Assembly: GCF_905220565.1 (NCBI RefSeq)
Contig: NC_059417.1
Span: 10,464,518 to 10,528,517 of the forward strand
Reading direction: 5' to 3'
From: Melitaea cinxia
Taxonomy: Eukaryota; Arthropoda; Insecta; Lepidoptera; Nymphalidae
DNA: 64,000 nt
The number at the start of each line of letters is the position of its first letter. Position 1 is the first letter of the stretch. The position numbers and the translations under genes are program-made. The notes beneath the pieces were generated by a model. It saw only the letters and a program-made list of their open reading frames with translations. It ran no database searches and was not told the DNA's origin. Positions 21,397 to 32,508 of the stretch are shown here, in pieces.

Positions 21397-21500
21397 TCCG
21401 CCAACCCGCATTCGAGCAGCGTGGTGGATTAAACTATGATCCTTCTCCTACATGGGAAAAGAGGCCTACGTCCAGCAGTGGGATATTACAGGCTGAAGTG
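21397..21500 (+). repeat. SINE-A 3' fragment
   Basis: CCGCCAACCCGCATTCGAGC through CATGGGAAAAGAGGCCTACG to CAGGCTGAAG. Confidence 0.85.
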
Positions 21501-22005
21501 TAATATATATATTATTCATCCTTTTATTATTTAGCTGATATATACATATGAGGACGGATACTGCACGTAATAAGTAAATAGTGGTGGTCGTTAAAACTAA
21601 AACCTTCCAAACCAAAAAGCTTACATTTAACATATTCCTATAAAAAAAGTATTGAACCAATATAATTATGCGTACAAAAAAATATTACAAATAAGTTTTC
21701 CTCGCTGAATGGTTCCCAGTGGAATGAAATGTGTCAGGGAATTTTTTTTTTTTTTTTAATAATAATGACACGGTCTCTTAATTGCCAGTGCCTTTTTCAA
21801 ACATTTCTGATAAATACAGACAATCCTGTGACGGTCTAGTAAAGCCCCGTAAGGCCAGAAAGTTGTTCGGTGCTGACTATTTTAATAATTGACTATCACT
21901 CAGTTCTGTATACTTAAAATATTTTGATATATTTTTCGAGAGTACTCTATAATCAATATTGTAAAATATAATTGTGTAGAGGTGGTTAGCTATTCAGTCT
22001 GTATT
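21501..22005. other. no feature seen
   Basis: AT-rich with a 16-base T-run near 21740. Confidence 0.5.
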
Positions 22006-22224
22006 TTTGAAGTAGAATTTCTTTAGGCAAGCTTGAGGAGCAAGCTGGTGAATGTGTGACGAAAGCGTTACGAAAAGTGTGATCGGGCTAGGCGAACGGA
22101 GCAAGAGAGAGATGCAAGTACACATTTTCTTTCTCTGTTTCTCTCATAGCCTTACGTTTCGTATATCTAAGACACAGTGCATTCCTATTGTGCAGAAGTT
22201 TTACTTCCGTCGTGTGCATTCACC
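22006..22224 (-). mobile_element. MITE-E copy 3
   Basis: Reverse orientation: TGAAGTAGAATTTCTTTAGG at the left, the core GTGATCGGGCTAGGCGAACG, and AGAAGTTTTACTTCCGTCGT at the right. Confidence 0.8.
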
Positions 22225-22611
22225 ACTTACTTAGATTACCACCACTTAATTAGAGAGAGATATTAGCGAAAACAAACTAACCCTGCAGCTTTATATTATA
22301 AGTAGATTCTTTATTAATATAACTTGTTTGTTTGTCTGTTCGGAACTAATCACAATAGTTGATCGGATTTTATTCATCGTTACATTTCCTGTTTATAGAC
22401 GAACGTTATTTGTAATATACCACCGGGTAGTCGTAACGTTAAGCCGTTACCGTAAATAAACGGATGAAATCACTATATAAGTGTAGTAAGCAAATAAATA
22501 CATACAAAGAAAGTTATTGGAGACTAAACCATATATCTTATATATCTGATAAATGATATTTAAATATATGTAGGTATATATACAGCTCGGCTGGCACCTA
22601 TAATATTTTGA

Positions 22612-22690
22612 TTAACCCGTTGGTGCCGTTTGCAGTGACTATGGTTTCTACTCCCCCCCCCCCCCGTAGTTGTGGGTCGTTTTTCATACC
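22612..22690 (+). repeat. SINE-D head fragment with C13 run
   Basis: ACCCGTTGGTGCCGTTTGCA matches the tRNA-like head. The position usually occupied by GCTCCGAGGG is expanded to 13 C at 22653-22665. Confidence 0.65.
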
Positions 22691-22851
22691 TGGTCTGGGA
22701 GTATTTTATTAACTGTTTTCAAAAAAAGGACGAGGTTCTCAATTAGAAGAGAAATGGATAAATAAATAATTATGTAGTGAAATTTAAGTAAATAACAGAA
22801 ATAGATAACTTATACATAGATAAACAAATAACAACTATATAAAAAATAATA

Positions 22852-22853
<2 letters not shown>

Positions 22854-22891
<38 letters not shown>
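22854..22891. repeat. (TA)n microsatellite
   Basis: About 19 TA units without interruption. Confidence 0.95.
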
Positions 22892-22893
<2 letters not shown>

Positions 22894-23289
22894 AAAAAAA
22901 AAACCTTACTAACAGTAACATAGGTTAAGTGTACATTGTAAGTAGAACATAAGTGTACATATATGGTAACTAGGAAATAAGTGTACATATATGATAACTA
23001 GGCAAATAAGTGTAAATATAGACATAGATAAGAAAAATAATAATGTTAGAAATTAGAAAGCAATTATGTGTATACTTCTGCATAAACAGTATTTAGTAAG
23101 GAAAAAAAAAAACCGTCGGCGTCGGACCGCGTCCTAGTTTTACTAGGCAGTCAAAGGACTGTTGATCTGTAGTATTATAAGTAGAAAAATCGCCTGTAGT
23201 ATTATAATGCATGCATGATAAACAAAGGCACGGGCATTTTGAGCCCGTGGATCAAAGTTTATAAATAAAATAAAAAAAATAAAATAAAA

Positions 23290-24020
23290 ATTGGTCCCAT
23301 TTAAATTTATTTGAGATCTAACAACTACTTTTCGAGTTATATCTAATAATGCATTTTTACTTGACGCTTTTTTCGTCGACCTACGTTGTATTATACCACA
23401 TAACTTTTTACTGAATGTACCGATTTTGATAATTCTTTTTTGTTGGAAAGGAGATATCCCTAGTTTTGTACCATGATAAGGAAACCATGATTTGATGATG
23501 AAATCCCAGAGAAATCGAGGGAAATTCTCGAAAATCTGCATAACTTTTTACTGGGTGTAGCGATTTTGATAATTTTCAATTTAATCAAAAGCTAATGTTT
23601 ATCATGTGGTCACATTTAAATTTTATCGAGATCTAATAACTACTTTTTGAGTAATCTTTGATAACGCGTAGTTACTTGACTATTTTTTCGTCGATCTACG
23701 TTGTATTACTTGTCGATGTAATTGAAGTCGGTTTTTTTTTTCGTTTGCCTGCAAACACAATTATTTATAAGCGAAAGGTGGTGCATGTTATGTGGTCCTA
23801 TTTAAATTTAATCGAGGTCTGACAAGTACTTTGCGAGTTCTATTTAATCATGTGTATTTATTAACTGGACCCATTTGAATTTGATCGAGTTATGAGGGCT
23901 ACTTTAACTATCTTTGATATCGTTTATTTACTGGACTATTTTTTTTTCGTCTATCTACGTTGTATTACTCGTCGATGTGATTGAAGTCAGTTTGCGTTTG
24001 CGAGCAAAGGCAATCATTTT
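23290..24020 (+). mobile_element. elem-I copy with extra terminal unit
   Basis: From GGTCCCATTTAAATTTATTT through TTTTTTCGTCGACCTACGTT and GGAGATATCCCTAG to ATTGAAGTCGG at about 23730. A second, more diverged stretch of the same right half follows (23776-24020) and ends GTGATTGAAGTCAG. The left end is missing. Confidence 0.75.
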
Positions 24021-24099
24021 ATTGGGATAGCGTTCAACTTATAATAACTATAACTAATACAGAAAGGATAACTAATTAATAACATATGACTGTATGTGT

Positions 24100-24431
24100 C
24101 ATCATCATCATCATAATTTCAGCCTATCACAGTCTACTGCTGGACATAGGCCTCCACAAGTTCGCGTATAAAATGGCGCGAACTCATGTGTGTTGCCCAT
24201 AGTCACCACGCTGGGCAGGCGGGTTCGTGACCGCAGGGCTGGCTTTTGTCGCACCGAAGACGCTGCTGCCCGTCTTCCGCCTGTGTATTTCTAAGCCAGC
24301 AGTTGGATGGTTATCCCGCCATCGGTTGGCTTTTTAAGTTACAAGATGGCAGTGGAACTGTGTTATCCCTTAGTCCCCTTTTACAACACCCACGAGAATA
24401 GAGGGGGTGGCTGTATTGCCGTAACCACAAA
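24100..24431 (-). repeat. full-length SINE-B with perfect TSD
   Basis: The 12-bp duplication GACTGTATGTGT lies at 24088-24099 and 24432-24443. The 332-bp copy is antisense, from the CATCATCATCAT tail to the GTGGTTACGGCA 5' end, and defines the family boundaries. Confidence 0.95.
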
Positions 24432-24443
24432 GACTGTATGTGT

Positions 24444-24969
24444 GTGTTTAGTTAATTTATTTTTTACTTATATATTTGACAAAAAATTGTCAACAAGCAC
24501 GTTAAAGTCTAATATGATTTTAATTCCCCCGTATCTCTTTTAAAAACAATACAATGTAACTCGTGCAAAGCCGCATCTGTGGATTTTGCCTTTTTTAGTT
24601 TTTTTCTCCTTTTGCTATCGGAATAGAATAGAATGGAATTAAAGCAGATTTAGCGTCGGTAATAATTTTAAGTATAGAGATTTTTATAGTGTTTTAATTA
24701 ATCGAACTTAACACAAAGTGCTTATGGGGTTAACGGTGTTGATTTATTATCAAATTTATACCGCAATAGTTTTGCTCCGCGATTTCAATCGCATTATTTT
24801 GAGGAAAGCCTATAGCCTTCTTCGGATAATGGGCTATCCAACACAAATAGATTTTTTCAATTCGATCCAGTAGATCCTGAGATTAGCGCGTTTCAGCTTT
24901 CATCCTTTAAGCTTAATAATATTAGTGTAGATTATGAAATAAAGCAACCCTGTGAAGGTTTATTTATTT
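24444..24969. other. no feature seen
   Basis: AT-rich. No exon or repeat family recognised. Confidence 0.5.
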
Positions 24970-25203
24970 AACTAACCCGTTGGCACAGTTTGTAGTGACC
25001 CTGCTTTCTGCTCTGAGGGTTGTGGATTCGATTCCTACCCTGATTCAGGGTATACAATAAATATTTATTTATATATGTATTATTTATAAATATGTTTATC
25101 GAAAAAAACAATATATAGCTATACCAGTCGGCTGTTACTTATAACAGAAGCATTAAGTTGCTTACTTTAGGAACAGACGACCGTGTGTATTGTGTAGATA
25201 TTT
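24970..25203 (+). repeat. SINE-D copy
   Basis: CTAACCCGTTGGCACAGTTT head, GTGGATTCGATTCCTACCC box B, ATATACCAGTCGGCTGTTAC middle, GGAACAGACGACCGTGTG end. Confidence 0.85.
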
Positions 25204-25336
25204 ATTTATTTATCATTAAAAGTTTTATTAACTTATGGGACCGTATAGTGTATAATTTAAAATTAAAGTTTAAATTTCATTTTTAAACTACCCATAGTAA
25301 AAAGACTATAAGATTAAAAATGAGACTATACGCGAG

Positions 25337-25609
25337 AGAACGATAACTGGCAGATAACCGACATAGTCCACAGAATTAGCAAGTTGAAGTGTCAGTGGGC
25401 TGGTCATCTGTGTCGCAGGATCGATGGCTATTGGATCAAAAGTGTCTTAAAATGGAGACCGCGTCTTAACAAACGCAATGCCTCCGGACCACTGGACCGA
25501 CAATCTATATAAGACTGCCGGTGTAGGCTGGATGAGAATTGCGCCAAACTGGGATGTTTGGCGCGAACTTGTGGATGCCTATGTCAAGCAGTGGACTGCA
25601 ATAGTCTGA
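25337..25609 (+). pseudogene. LINE ORF2 C-terminal fragment (RTE-like), frameshifted
   Basis: The first frame reads DIVHRISKLKCQWAGHLCRR, then IDGYWIKSVLKWRPR. After a frameshift near 25485 the second frame reads HWTDNLYKTAGVGWMRIAPN, then WDVWRELVDAYVKQWTAIV and TGA. The W-A-G-H and W-R-P-R motifs followed by R-W-x-D belong to the region after the reverse transcriptase domain of RTE-like LINEs. The endonuclease and RT domains are missing and the copy is inactive. Its last 40 bp match the SINE-B tail. Confidence 0.75.
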
Positions 25610-25689
25610 ACTAACTAACAAAAAGACTACGCATTGGTACTCCCAGTAAAAACATATGTTGTCAAGAAAAAAGTAGACAAAAAATACGC

Positions 25690-25735
25690 ATAAAAATACA
25701 GTCGAATTGAGAACCTCCTTCTTTTTAAAGTTGGT
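25690..25735 (-). repeat. elem-I end fragment
   Basis: CAGTCGAATTGAGAACCTCC is the complement of the elem-I left end. Confidence 0.55.
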
Positions 25736-25963
25736 TACATGCTATTATGGAATATTAAATACTACAAATATCCATTTATTTTCCATAATATGAATAACGT
25801 GTAATTATTGATCAAACTAATGCCGGCTTTTAAATGGAGCGATTCTTATCTGACCCTCTTAATTCAATAAGGGGCAGCTATCACGGCCGGGCTAATTGCT
25901 CGTCTATACATTCACTTGCTCGCCGGGGCACGGGATTTAATATCTGAAGTAGGAGAATAACGT

Positions 25964-25965
<2 letters not shown>

Positions 25966-25998
<33 letters not shown>

Positions 25999-26024
25999 AC
26001 TTTTTACTGAGTAACCTGATTTCG

Positions 26025-26083
<59 letters not shown>
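25966..26083. repeat. paired (AT)n tracts and a (TG)n tract
   Basis: (AT)n at 25966-25994 and 26028-26063, then (TG)n to 26083. The 33 bp between the AT tracts (CAGAACTTTTTACTGAGTAA and on) is a piece of elem-I, so the microsatellites appear to have grown inside an elem-I copy. Confidence 0.85.
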
Positions 26084-26133
26084 ATATTTATTTATTTATT
26101 TGTACAGAAGGTCCGTGATGAGACTATCACTAA

Positions 26134-26404
26134 ACCGAGGTAGGGCACAGCAAAAAATGTCCTGCTCAAAATATGGGCAGCCCGACTGGAATAATACCTC
26201 GACCTTACAGAAGATCACAGCTAAATAATACTGTTTTCAAGCAGTGCTGCGTTCCTGTTGGTGACTAAGGTGACCTTAGCTCTTAGGGGGAATTGGGGAT
26301 GGGGTCGGCAACGCGCTTGCGATACTTCTGGTGTCTATAAGCTACGGCAATCATTTACCATTAAGAAAGCCGTACGCGTGTTTGGCGAACTAGTTATAAA
26401 AAAA
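26134..26404 (+). repeat. retro-C copy
   Basis: ACCGAGGTAGGGCACAGC through GCAACGCGCTTGCGATAC to ACTAGTTATAAAAAAA. It abuts a LINE tail at 26405. Confidence 0.85.
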
Positions 26405-26599
26405 TCTGTGTGGCAATGGGCTGGTCATATCTGTCGTAGAACTAATTCAAATGAAGGACGGACGGTCCAGCCAGACAACCGACGACTTCAGAATGGTAGC
26501 TAGTACTGATTGCATGGCTAAAGCAAGTGATTGCGTCTTGTGGCGTATCCTAGAAGAGGCTTACGTGCAATAGTGGACTGTAATGATGATGATGATGAC
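26405..26599 (+). pseudogene. LINE ORF2 C-terminal tail, degraded
   Basis: Open pieces WQWAGHICRRTNSNEG and LWRILEEAYVQ, then TAG and WTV, followed by (ATG)n. Same protein end as at 25337, with frameshifts and a premature stop. Confidence 0.65.
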
Positions 26600-27470
26600 A
26601 TAGTATATATGTTTATAGATTCATTGATTGGGTTAGCCTTAACCGTATACTTTATTGCAATCAAAAATAGATATACAAAAATATAATAATAATGTTAAGG
26701 CAAAGGCGGTCCACCATCTCTGAAGAGAATCTCTGAAAGAGATTTATTCAACACATGGTGATGAGTAAGTGTTTTATATAGTGAAGGAAACAGTGCAAGA
26801 AGTATTAATCAAGATGATGAAAAAAAACATGACAAAAATTAAAGATAATGTAATATTTAAAAATTGAACGAGCTACATACTAACAAATACATATTATAAA
26901 GATACATCTTCTCACTACTAAGCGTAGTTCTCTTATCACTGAGTGACATAGGGAGTTTAAACGGGAGAAAACAGAACATCCAAAATCGTGCAATCCACGC
27001 GTGAGCAGACACGAATAAAAAGCAAGTATTCAAAATTAAAAAATATCGTAGTGAAGTTCAGATCTGTACATACGAGTATGATACTAGAAATATACCGACG
27101 TGTCATCTTAACCACATGCCTGTACTCTTTAATAAAGCAAATAACCCAATATCAAAGTTTTACTGTTATTCCAAAGCTCTAATACTGTTTATGTGTAGCG
27201 AGGAAAATTTAGAAAATCGTAAAATTGCGTCAGCGAAAACATCAAACAAGTTATATCATGTCCAAACTCTGAACATCCGTATTCTCAGAAAATTACATAA
27301 ACTATGTATTAGCGTGATTTTATGGTAAAGGTTACTATTTGCCGTTTAATTAGGTCATGATTGGTAAGTATTTTGAGATGCTTGTGTAATTAGAGGTTAC
27401 GTTGGGTACATAGAGATACAAATACAAATATACTTAATTGTACACTAGGAAAGGATATTTCTACATTTTT
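26600..27470. other. no gene recognised
   Basis: AT-rich. Overlapping open frames at 26988-27182 and 27116-27328 lack splice context and coding bias. Confidence 0.45.
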
Positions 27471-27742
27471 ATGTCACTAAGTCTGCAAACAAGCGTACGA
27501 CTCACCTAATGGTAAGAGGTTACCGTAGCTTATAGACGCCTGCAACACCAGAAGCATCGCAAGCGCGTTGGGGACCAAATTCTTAATCCCCCCCCCCCCC
27601 AGGAGCTCTGGTCACCTTACTCACCAACAGGAACACAATACTGCTTGAAACCAGTATTATTTTGCTGTGTCATCTTCTGTGTGTTATCTTCTGTAAGGTC
27701 GAGGTACTACCACCGTCGGGCTGCTCCATACTTTGAGCAACA
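27471..27742 (-). repeat. retro-C copy with C13 run
   Basis: Antisense copy. The C tract at 27588-27600 is 13 long. A local duplication of CATCTTCTGT-TGTTATCTTCTGT occurs near 27670. Confidence 0.85.
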
Positions 27743-28203
27743 ACGAGGAACATTACATCGACGAGGAAAAATAAACATTTACAAAAGACGGCCTTATCGC
27801 TAAAAGAGCGATCTCTTCCAGACAGCCTTAAGTATGAAAAGGAAATTACAAAGAATTAGAGACACGTAATAAAAACATAATATTCAAAAATAGAGACATG
27901 TAATAAAAACACTATAATATTCAATTACAACAAGATAAGCCTAGGCCCAGCACTGGGATGTTAGAGGCTTAATCAAGCAATCAATCAATAAAACACATTT
28001 CTTTAGCCACATCTAAAGATTAAAGCGTAACATTAAAACATCATTAACAGGCCTCTTTTTCCGTGCAGGAGAAGGTTTGGAGCGTAATCTACCACGCTGC
28101 TCCACTAATAGTTAGTGGTTACTGCGGTCTGCTAACATATAAATTCAGCATTACTTAAACTTAGTATGTAACAAGTTTGTATCTTTGTATAAATTTTTCT
28201 CTT
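27743..28203. other. SINE-A tail scraps, otherwise nothing
   Basis: 27938-27975 (GGCCCAGCACTGGGATGTTA) and 28045-28115 (antisense GCCTCTTTTTCCGTGCAGG) resemble SINE-A tails. No gene seen. Confidence 0.45.
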
Positions 28204-28392
28204 TTGAAGTAAAACTTCTTTACGAACGCTTGACTTGGGGAATAAGCTGGTGAATGCGTGACGAGAACGTTACGAAAAATGTGATCGAGCAAGGCGAACG
28301 GAAGTTGAGAGAGATATAAGTTAGTGAAGACAGAAAGAGAGCGAGTTACGTTTCGTACATTATTGTAGGAGCAACCAAAGAAGTTTTACTTA
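28204..28392 (-). mobile_element. MITE-E copy 4
   Basis: TTGAAGTAAAACTTCTTTAC at the left and AAAGAAGTTTTACTTAAG at the right, with the AAGGCGAACGGAAGTTGAGA core. Both terminal hairpins are intact. Confidence 0.88.
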
Positions 28393-28552
28393 AGTTATTT
28401 TTATAATGATTTTTGTTTGGTCGTTGCCTTAATTTTTTTCTGTTTGACCTTGAGTTTAACTGGAAGAGAATATCACCAGGCATTTAGTCCACCTTTTAAT
28501 TCAACTTGTTTTTTAGTTGTTGCTTCAAAAGTTTTTAAACAAGTTAAGCTTT

Positions 28553-28668
28553 ATTATAATGAAGGGGAGTCCTCCCGTGACCATGATTGCTGTAAAGCAA
28601 TCGAAACGTCGGGCATGTAAAAAAACTTATAAACCGCGACAAAATCCGAAAAAGTTGTTTCATTATGA
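28553..28668. mobile_element. MITE-F copy, left end damaged
   Basis: ATTATAATGAAGGGGAGTCC, CCCGTGACCATGATTGC, CGAAACGTCGGGCATG and AAAGTTGTTTCATTATGA align with 11687-11820. Confidence 0.65.
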
Positions 28669-28697
28669 TGGGTGAATTCGCGTAAATAATAGTGACC

Positions 28698-29038
28698 GCT
28701 TCAGCCTGTAATATCCCACTACTGGGCATAGGCCTCTTTCCCCGTGTAGGAGAAGGATCAGAGCTTAATCCACCACACTGCTCCAATGCGGGTTGGTAGA
28801 TATATTCCCTACTATGAGTAACGATCGCTATTAGGTGTACATGATAACAACCGGAACCGACGGCTTAACGTGCTCTTCGAGGCACGATGGGGAGACCCAC
28901 GAGGACTGCACAAACACCCAGACCACGGCAAACGCCTGTATGGCCAATACAAATGTTTGTCATGTTCGGGGATCAAATCCGCAACCGCCAGCGCACAGCT
29001 ACAATCCATGGCTGTAACCGTTGCGCCAACGCGGCGTC
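28698..29038 (-). repeat. SINE-A copy, full length
   Basis: Antisense from CTTCAGCCTGTAATATCCC to GCGCCAACGCGGCGTC. Confidence 0.88.
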
Positions 29039-29439
29039 TAAATAAATAGTAAAAAGAAATAACAGTAAAGTAAAACTTTATTTTAATTTGTAAAATGATA
29101 TCAAATGAACATATTCACGTATACTTACTGAAGTGAATTAAAATATTTTACCAGGCATTAAAGCAATCCGCCGCCGACAATAGATCATTTTCTCAGTATC
29201 AACATACACGTTTAAATCTCACCAAAGTAGTACATAATGCAAGCTTTATATTTTATTTTCGCCTTGGGCTCTAACTCCGTGATATATCCTGAGATACATC
29301 CGTGCTATGAAATATGAATGTGCAGTGAAATATCAAATGTAAGGCCTGGATTACACTAGGTCCTTAGTTACACTCTATATGAAATCGTATGAATCATTTT
29401 ATTGGAATACTAATATTAAACAAGATAAATCTGTTGAGT
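29039..29439. other. no feature seen
   Basis: AT-rich between two retroposons. Confidence 0.5.
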
Positions 29440-29664
29440 TGGGGCACACCAGGAAATATCCGGCACAAAATCTGGAGCGGCCTGATTGGGGAAGTACCTC
29501 GACCTTACAGAATATCACAGCTAAATAATACTTTCAGGCAGTGTTGTATTTCTGTGGTGGACAAGGTGACCAAAGCTCCTGGGGAATATTGGGGGTAGGG
29601 TCGGCAACGCGCTTGCGATGCTTCTGGTATTGCAAGCGCCTATAAGCTACGGTAACCGCTTACC
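29440..29664 (+). repeat. retro-C copy, 3'-truncated
   Basis: GGGGCACACCAGGAAATATC through GCTTCTGGTATTGCAAGCG to ACGGTAACCGCTTACC. Confidence 0.8.
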
Positions 29665-29749
29665 AAAATTATTCAAAAACCTTGTTTTTGTCCTTAACCT
29701 TTTTTTTTGCAGAGCTTGAAGTCACGTAAAAAAAGACATTCGTAGCTAT

Positions 29750-30080
29750 TCGCTTCAACCTGTAATATCCCACTGTTGGGCATAGCCCTCTTTCCCCATG
29801 TAGGAGAAGGATCAGAGCTTAATCCACCACGCTACTCCAATGCGGGTTGGCTACTATGAGTAACGATCGCTATCAGGTGTACATGATAACAACCGGCACC
29901 GACGGCTTAACGTGCTCTCCGAGACACGGTGGGGAGACCCACAAGGAGTGCACAAACACCCAGACCACGGCAAACACCTATATGGCCAATACAAATGTAT
30001 GTCATGTGCGGGGATCGAACCCGCAACCGCCAGCGCAACCGGCACAATCCATAGCTGTGACCGTTGCGCCAACGCGGCGT
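29750..30080 (-). repeat. full-length SINE-A with perfect TSD
   Basis: CATTCGTAGCTAT (13 bp) at 29737-29749 and 30081-30093. Read on the minus strand the 331-bp element starts ACGCCGCGTTGGCGCAACGG, has GGGTTCGATCCCCGCAC as box B and ends in GGGATATTACAGGTTGAAG. This defines the family. Confidence 0.95.
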
Positions 30081-30190
30081 CATTCGTAGCTATACTAGCG
30101 TAGTATCGAAATATCGAGCTCCGAAAAATAAAAATAAAAAGCATGGTAAATATCCCGTTTTTCAATAATTTTAGCATTAAAAATAACCAT

Positions 30191-30488
30191 CATCATCTCA
30201 TCATCTTCCTGCCCTTATCCCACTTATGTAGGGTCGGCACAACATGTTTTCCTCTTCCATTCCTCTCTATTATTCGTCACTTCAGCGCTTACTCCTTTCT
30301 TTCTCATATCCTCACTCACACAATCCATCCATCGCTTTTTCGGTCTGCCGATCGCTCTTCGTCCTTCGACATTCATCCTTAACATTCTTTTACCGACATA
30401 ACGGTCATCCCTCCTCATTACATGCCCATACCACGCTAACCTATTGCTCCTCATTTTCTCTGTCACGGGTGGTACTTTCTTACTTCCC
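30191..30488 (-). pseudogene. RTE-like LINE 3' fragment with perfect TSD
   Basis: The 16-bp duplication CATTAAAAATAACCAT lies at 30175-30190 and 30489-30504. The minus strand is fully open from the truncation point: VTEKMRSNRLAWYGHVMRRD, then DRYVGKRMLRMNVEGRRAIG and RPKKRWMDCVSEDM, to CADPT and a stop, then a GATGAT-rich 3' tail. The motif R-L-x-W-(Y/F)-G-H-V-x-R, then G-R-P-(K/R)-x-R-W-x-D, marks the end of RTE-type ORF2. No frameshift is seen over about 85 codons, so the insertion is fairly young. The endonuclease and RT were lost by 5' truncation at insertion. Confidence 0.9.
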
Positions 30489-30504
30489 CATTAAAAATAA
30501 CCAT

Positions 30505-30778
30505 GTTAATTTAAAATCTTATAGATATATCATAATTGCTGTAAAATCGTATACAATAATTTGCATATCATATAATAGGTGCAATAAATAAAAACCAAAT
30601 ATTAATATATAAAAAGTTAAAGCTGTAAATAATATGAACTAAGCCTTATGCCGCAACAGTATTACTTGCCTTCACGTAACGTTTTATTTTCTCAACTTTA
30701 AGTTGATATAAAATACTTAGAAATAATTAATTTAAAATGTACGAACCTGTACGAAATTTTTCCACACCTACGAAACTC
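30505..30778. other. AT-rich, no feature seen
   Basis: No exon or repeat recognised. Confidence 0.5.
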
Positions 30779-30972
30779 AACCGAGGTAGGGCACAGCAGG
30801 AAATTTCCTGCTCAAAATATGAAGCAGCTGGACTAGGGTCCACGACCTTATAAGAGACCACAGCAAAATAATACTGTTTTCAAGCAGTGTTTTGTTCCTG
30901 TTGGTGAGAAAGGTGACCAGAGCTCCTGGTGGGAATTGGAGATAGGGTTGGCAACGCGATTACAATGCTTCT
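30779..30972 (+). repeat. retro-C copy, 3'-truncated
   Basis: ACCGAGGTAGGGCACAGCAGG through GGTTGGCAACGCG. Confidence 0.8.
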
Positions 30973-31198
30973 AAATAATAATGTGTTGTAAGCGTGTTGC
31001 GTAACCGCAATTATGAAAGTAATGCTTTGAAGTGAGAATGGTCTACACCGTAATATATTCATAACACATTTTTACTTTTCTATATACTAAGGGCTGATTC
31101 GTATTTTATATTTCAACAAACTCTCGCGGGTTTGGTTACCGCTCAGGATGGATATTTGTTTTTATATCAATATTTGTATCAGTTCTGGGTATCTGTCA

Positions 31199-31396
31199 TC
31201 GTGGGTCTCCTTACCGAACCGCGGAGAGTACGTTAAGCTGCTGGTCCCGGTTGCTATCCTATATCTGATAGCGATCGTTATTTGTAGTAGGGCATATATC
31301 TGCCAACTCTTGGTGCAGCAGCGTGATGGATTAACTTCCCTCCTCCTAGATGGAGAAAGAGGCTATGCCCAGCAGTGAGATGTTACTGGCTGAACC
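31199..31396 (+). repeat. SINE-A 3' part
   Basis: GTGGGTCTCCTTACCGAACC through CTGATAGCGATCGTTA and GGCTATGCCCAGCAGTGAG to GGCTGAACC. The tRNA-like head is missing. Confidence 0.8.
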
Positions 31397-31529
31397 AATG
31401 AATCAATTTTAACTAACGTAAAATAAAAAAGTATTTCAAACACTGTTCACTATTGATAAACTTTTTAAGTTCTTTCACCCTTAGTTTTTCAAAGTCAGCT
31501 AAAAGGTTGCCTGGAAGAGATCGCTTTTT

Positions 31530-32288
31530 AACCGACTTCCAAAAAAGGAGGAGGTTCTCAATTCGACTGTATTTTTTTTTTTTTTTTTTATGTATGTTAC
31601 ATCAGAACTTTTGACCAGGTAGACCGATTTCGACAAATTTTGTTTTAATCGAAAGGTGGTGTGTGCCAATTGGTCCCATTTAAATTTATTTGAGATCTAA
31701 CAACTACTTTTCGAGCTATATCTAATAATGCGTTTTTACTTGACGCTTTTTTCGTCGACCTACGTTGTATTATACCGCATAACTTTCTACTGCATGTACC
31801 GATTTTGATAATTCTTTTTTTGTTAGAAAGGAGATATCCCTAGTTTAGTACCATGATAAGGAAACCAGGATCTGATAATAGAATCCCAGAGAAATCGAGG
31901 GAAACTCTTGAAAATCCGCAATAACTTTTTACTGGGTGTACCGATTTTGATAATTCTTTTTTTGTTGGAAAGAAGATATCCCTAGTTTAGTACCATGATA
32001 AGGAAACCAGGATCTGATGATGGGCTCCCAGAGAAATCGAGAGAAACTCTTGAAAATCCGCAATAACTTTTTACTGGGTGTACCGATTTTAATAATTTTT
32101 AATTTACTCGAAAGCTGATGTTTGTCATGTGGTCACATAAAAATTTTATTGAGATTTGATAACTACTTTTTGAGTAATCTTTGATAACGCGTAGTTACTT
32201 GATTACTTTTTCGTCGATCTACGGTGTATTACTCGTCGATGTAATTGAAGTCGGTTTTTTTTTTCGTTTGCGAGCAAACACAATTATT
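31530..32288 (+). mobile_element. elem-I, both ends present, internal tandem unit
   Basis: Left end AACCGACTTCCAAAAAAGG at 31530 faces GAAGTCGGTTTTTT at about 32248. A 141-bp unit (31782-31922) is repeated directly at 31923-32063 with few changes, while the copies at 23290 and 51263 have it once. No coding capacity. The A/T-rich ends and short inverted repeat suggest a non-autonomous DNA element, class not certain. Confidence 0.75.
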
Positions 32289-32354
32289 AGCGATAAGACC
32301 GCCCTTTGTACCTAATGAATATATTGTTAATATTTTTCTTTCTTTGCTATGGAT

Positions 32355-32404
32355 TATTTCTGTTTTTGGTGTACAATAAAGTGTATTATTATTATTATTA
32401 TTAA
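32355..32404 (+). repeat. LINE-type tail with (ATT)n
   Basis: TCTGTTTTTGGTGTACAATA then AAGTGTATTATTATT. Its complement occurs at 41765-41820. This looks like a retrotransposon 3' end. Confidence 0.5.
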
Positions 32405-32508
32405 ATAAAAACTATTTAAATATTGTTTAAAATAAAAAAAAAATACAACAAAGTATATAAACCACCTGATAATCTGTATGAGAACGGTAAATAATTAAGT
32501 ATACTTAC

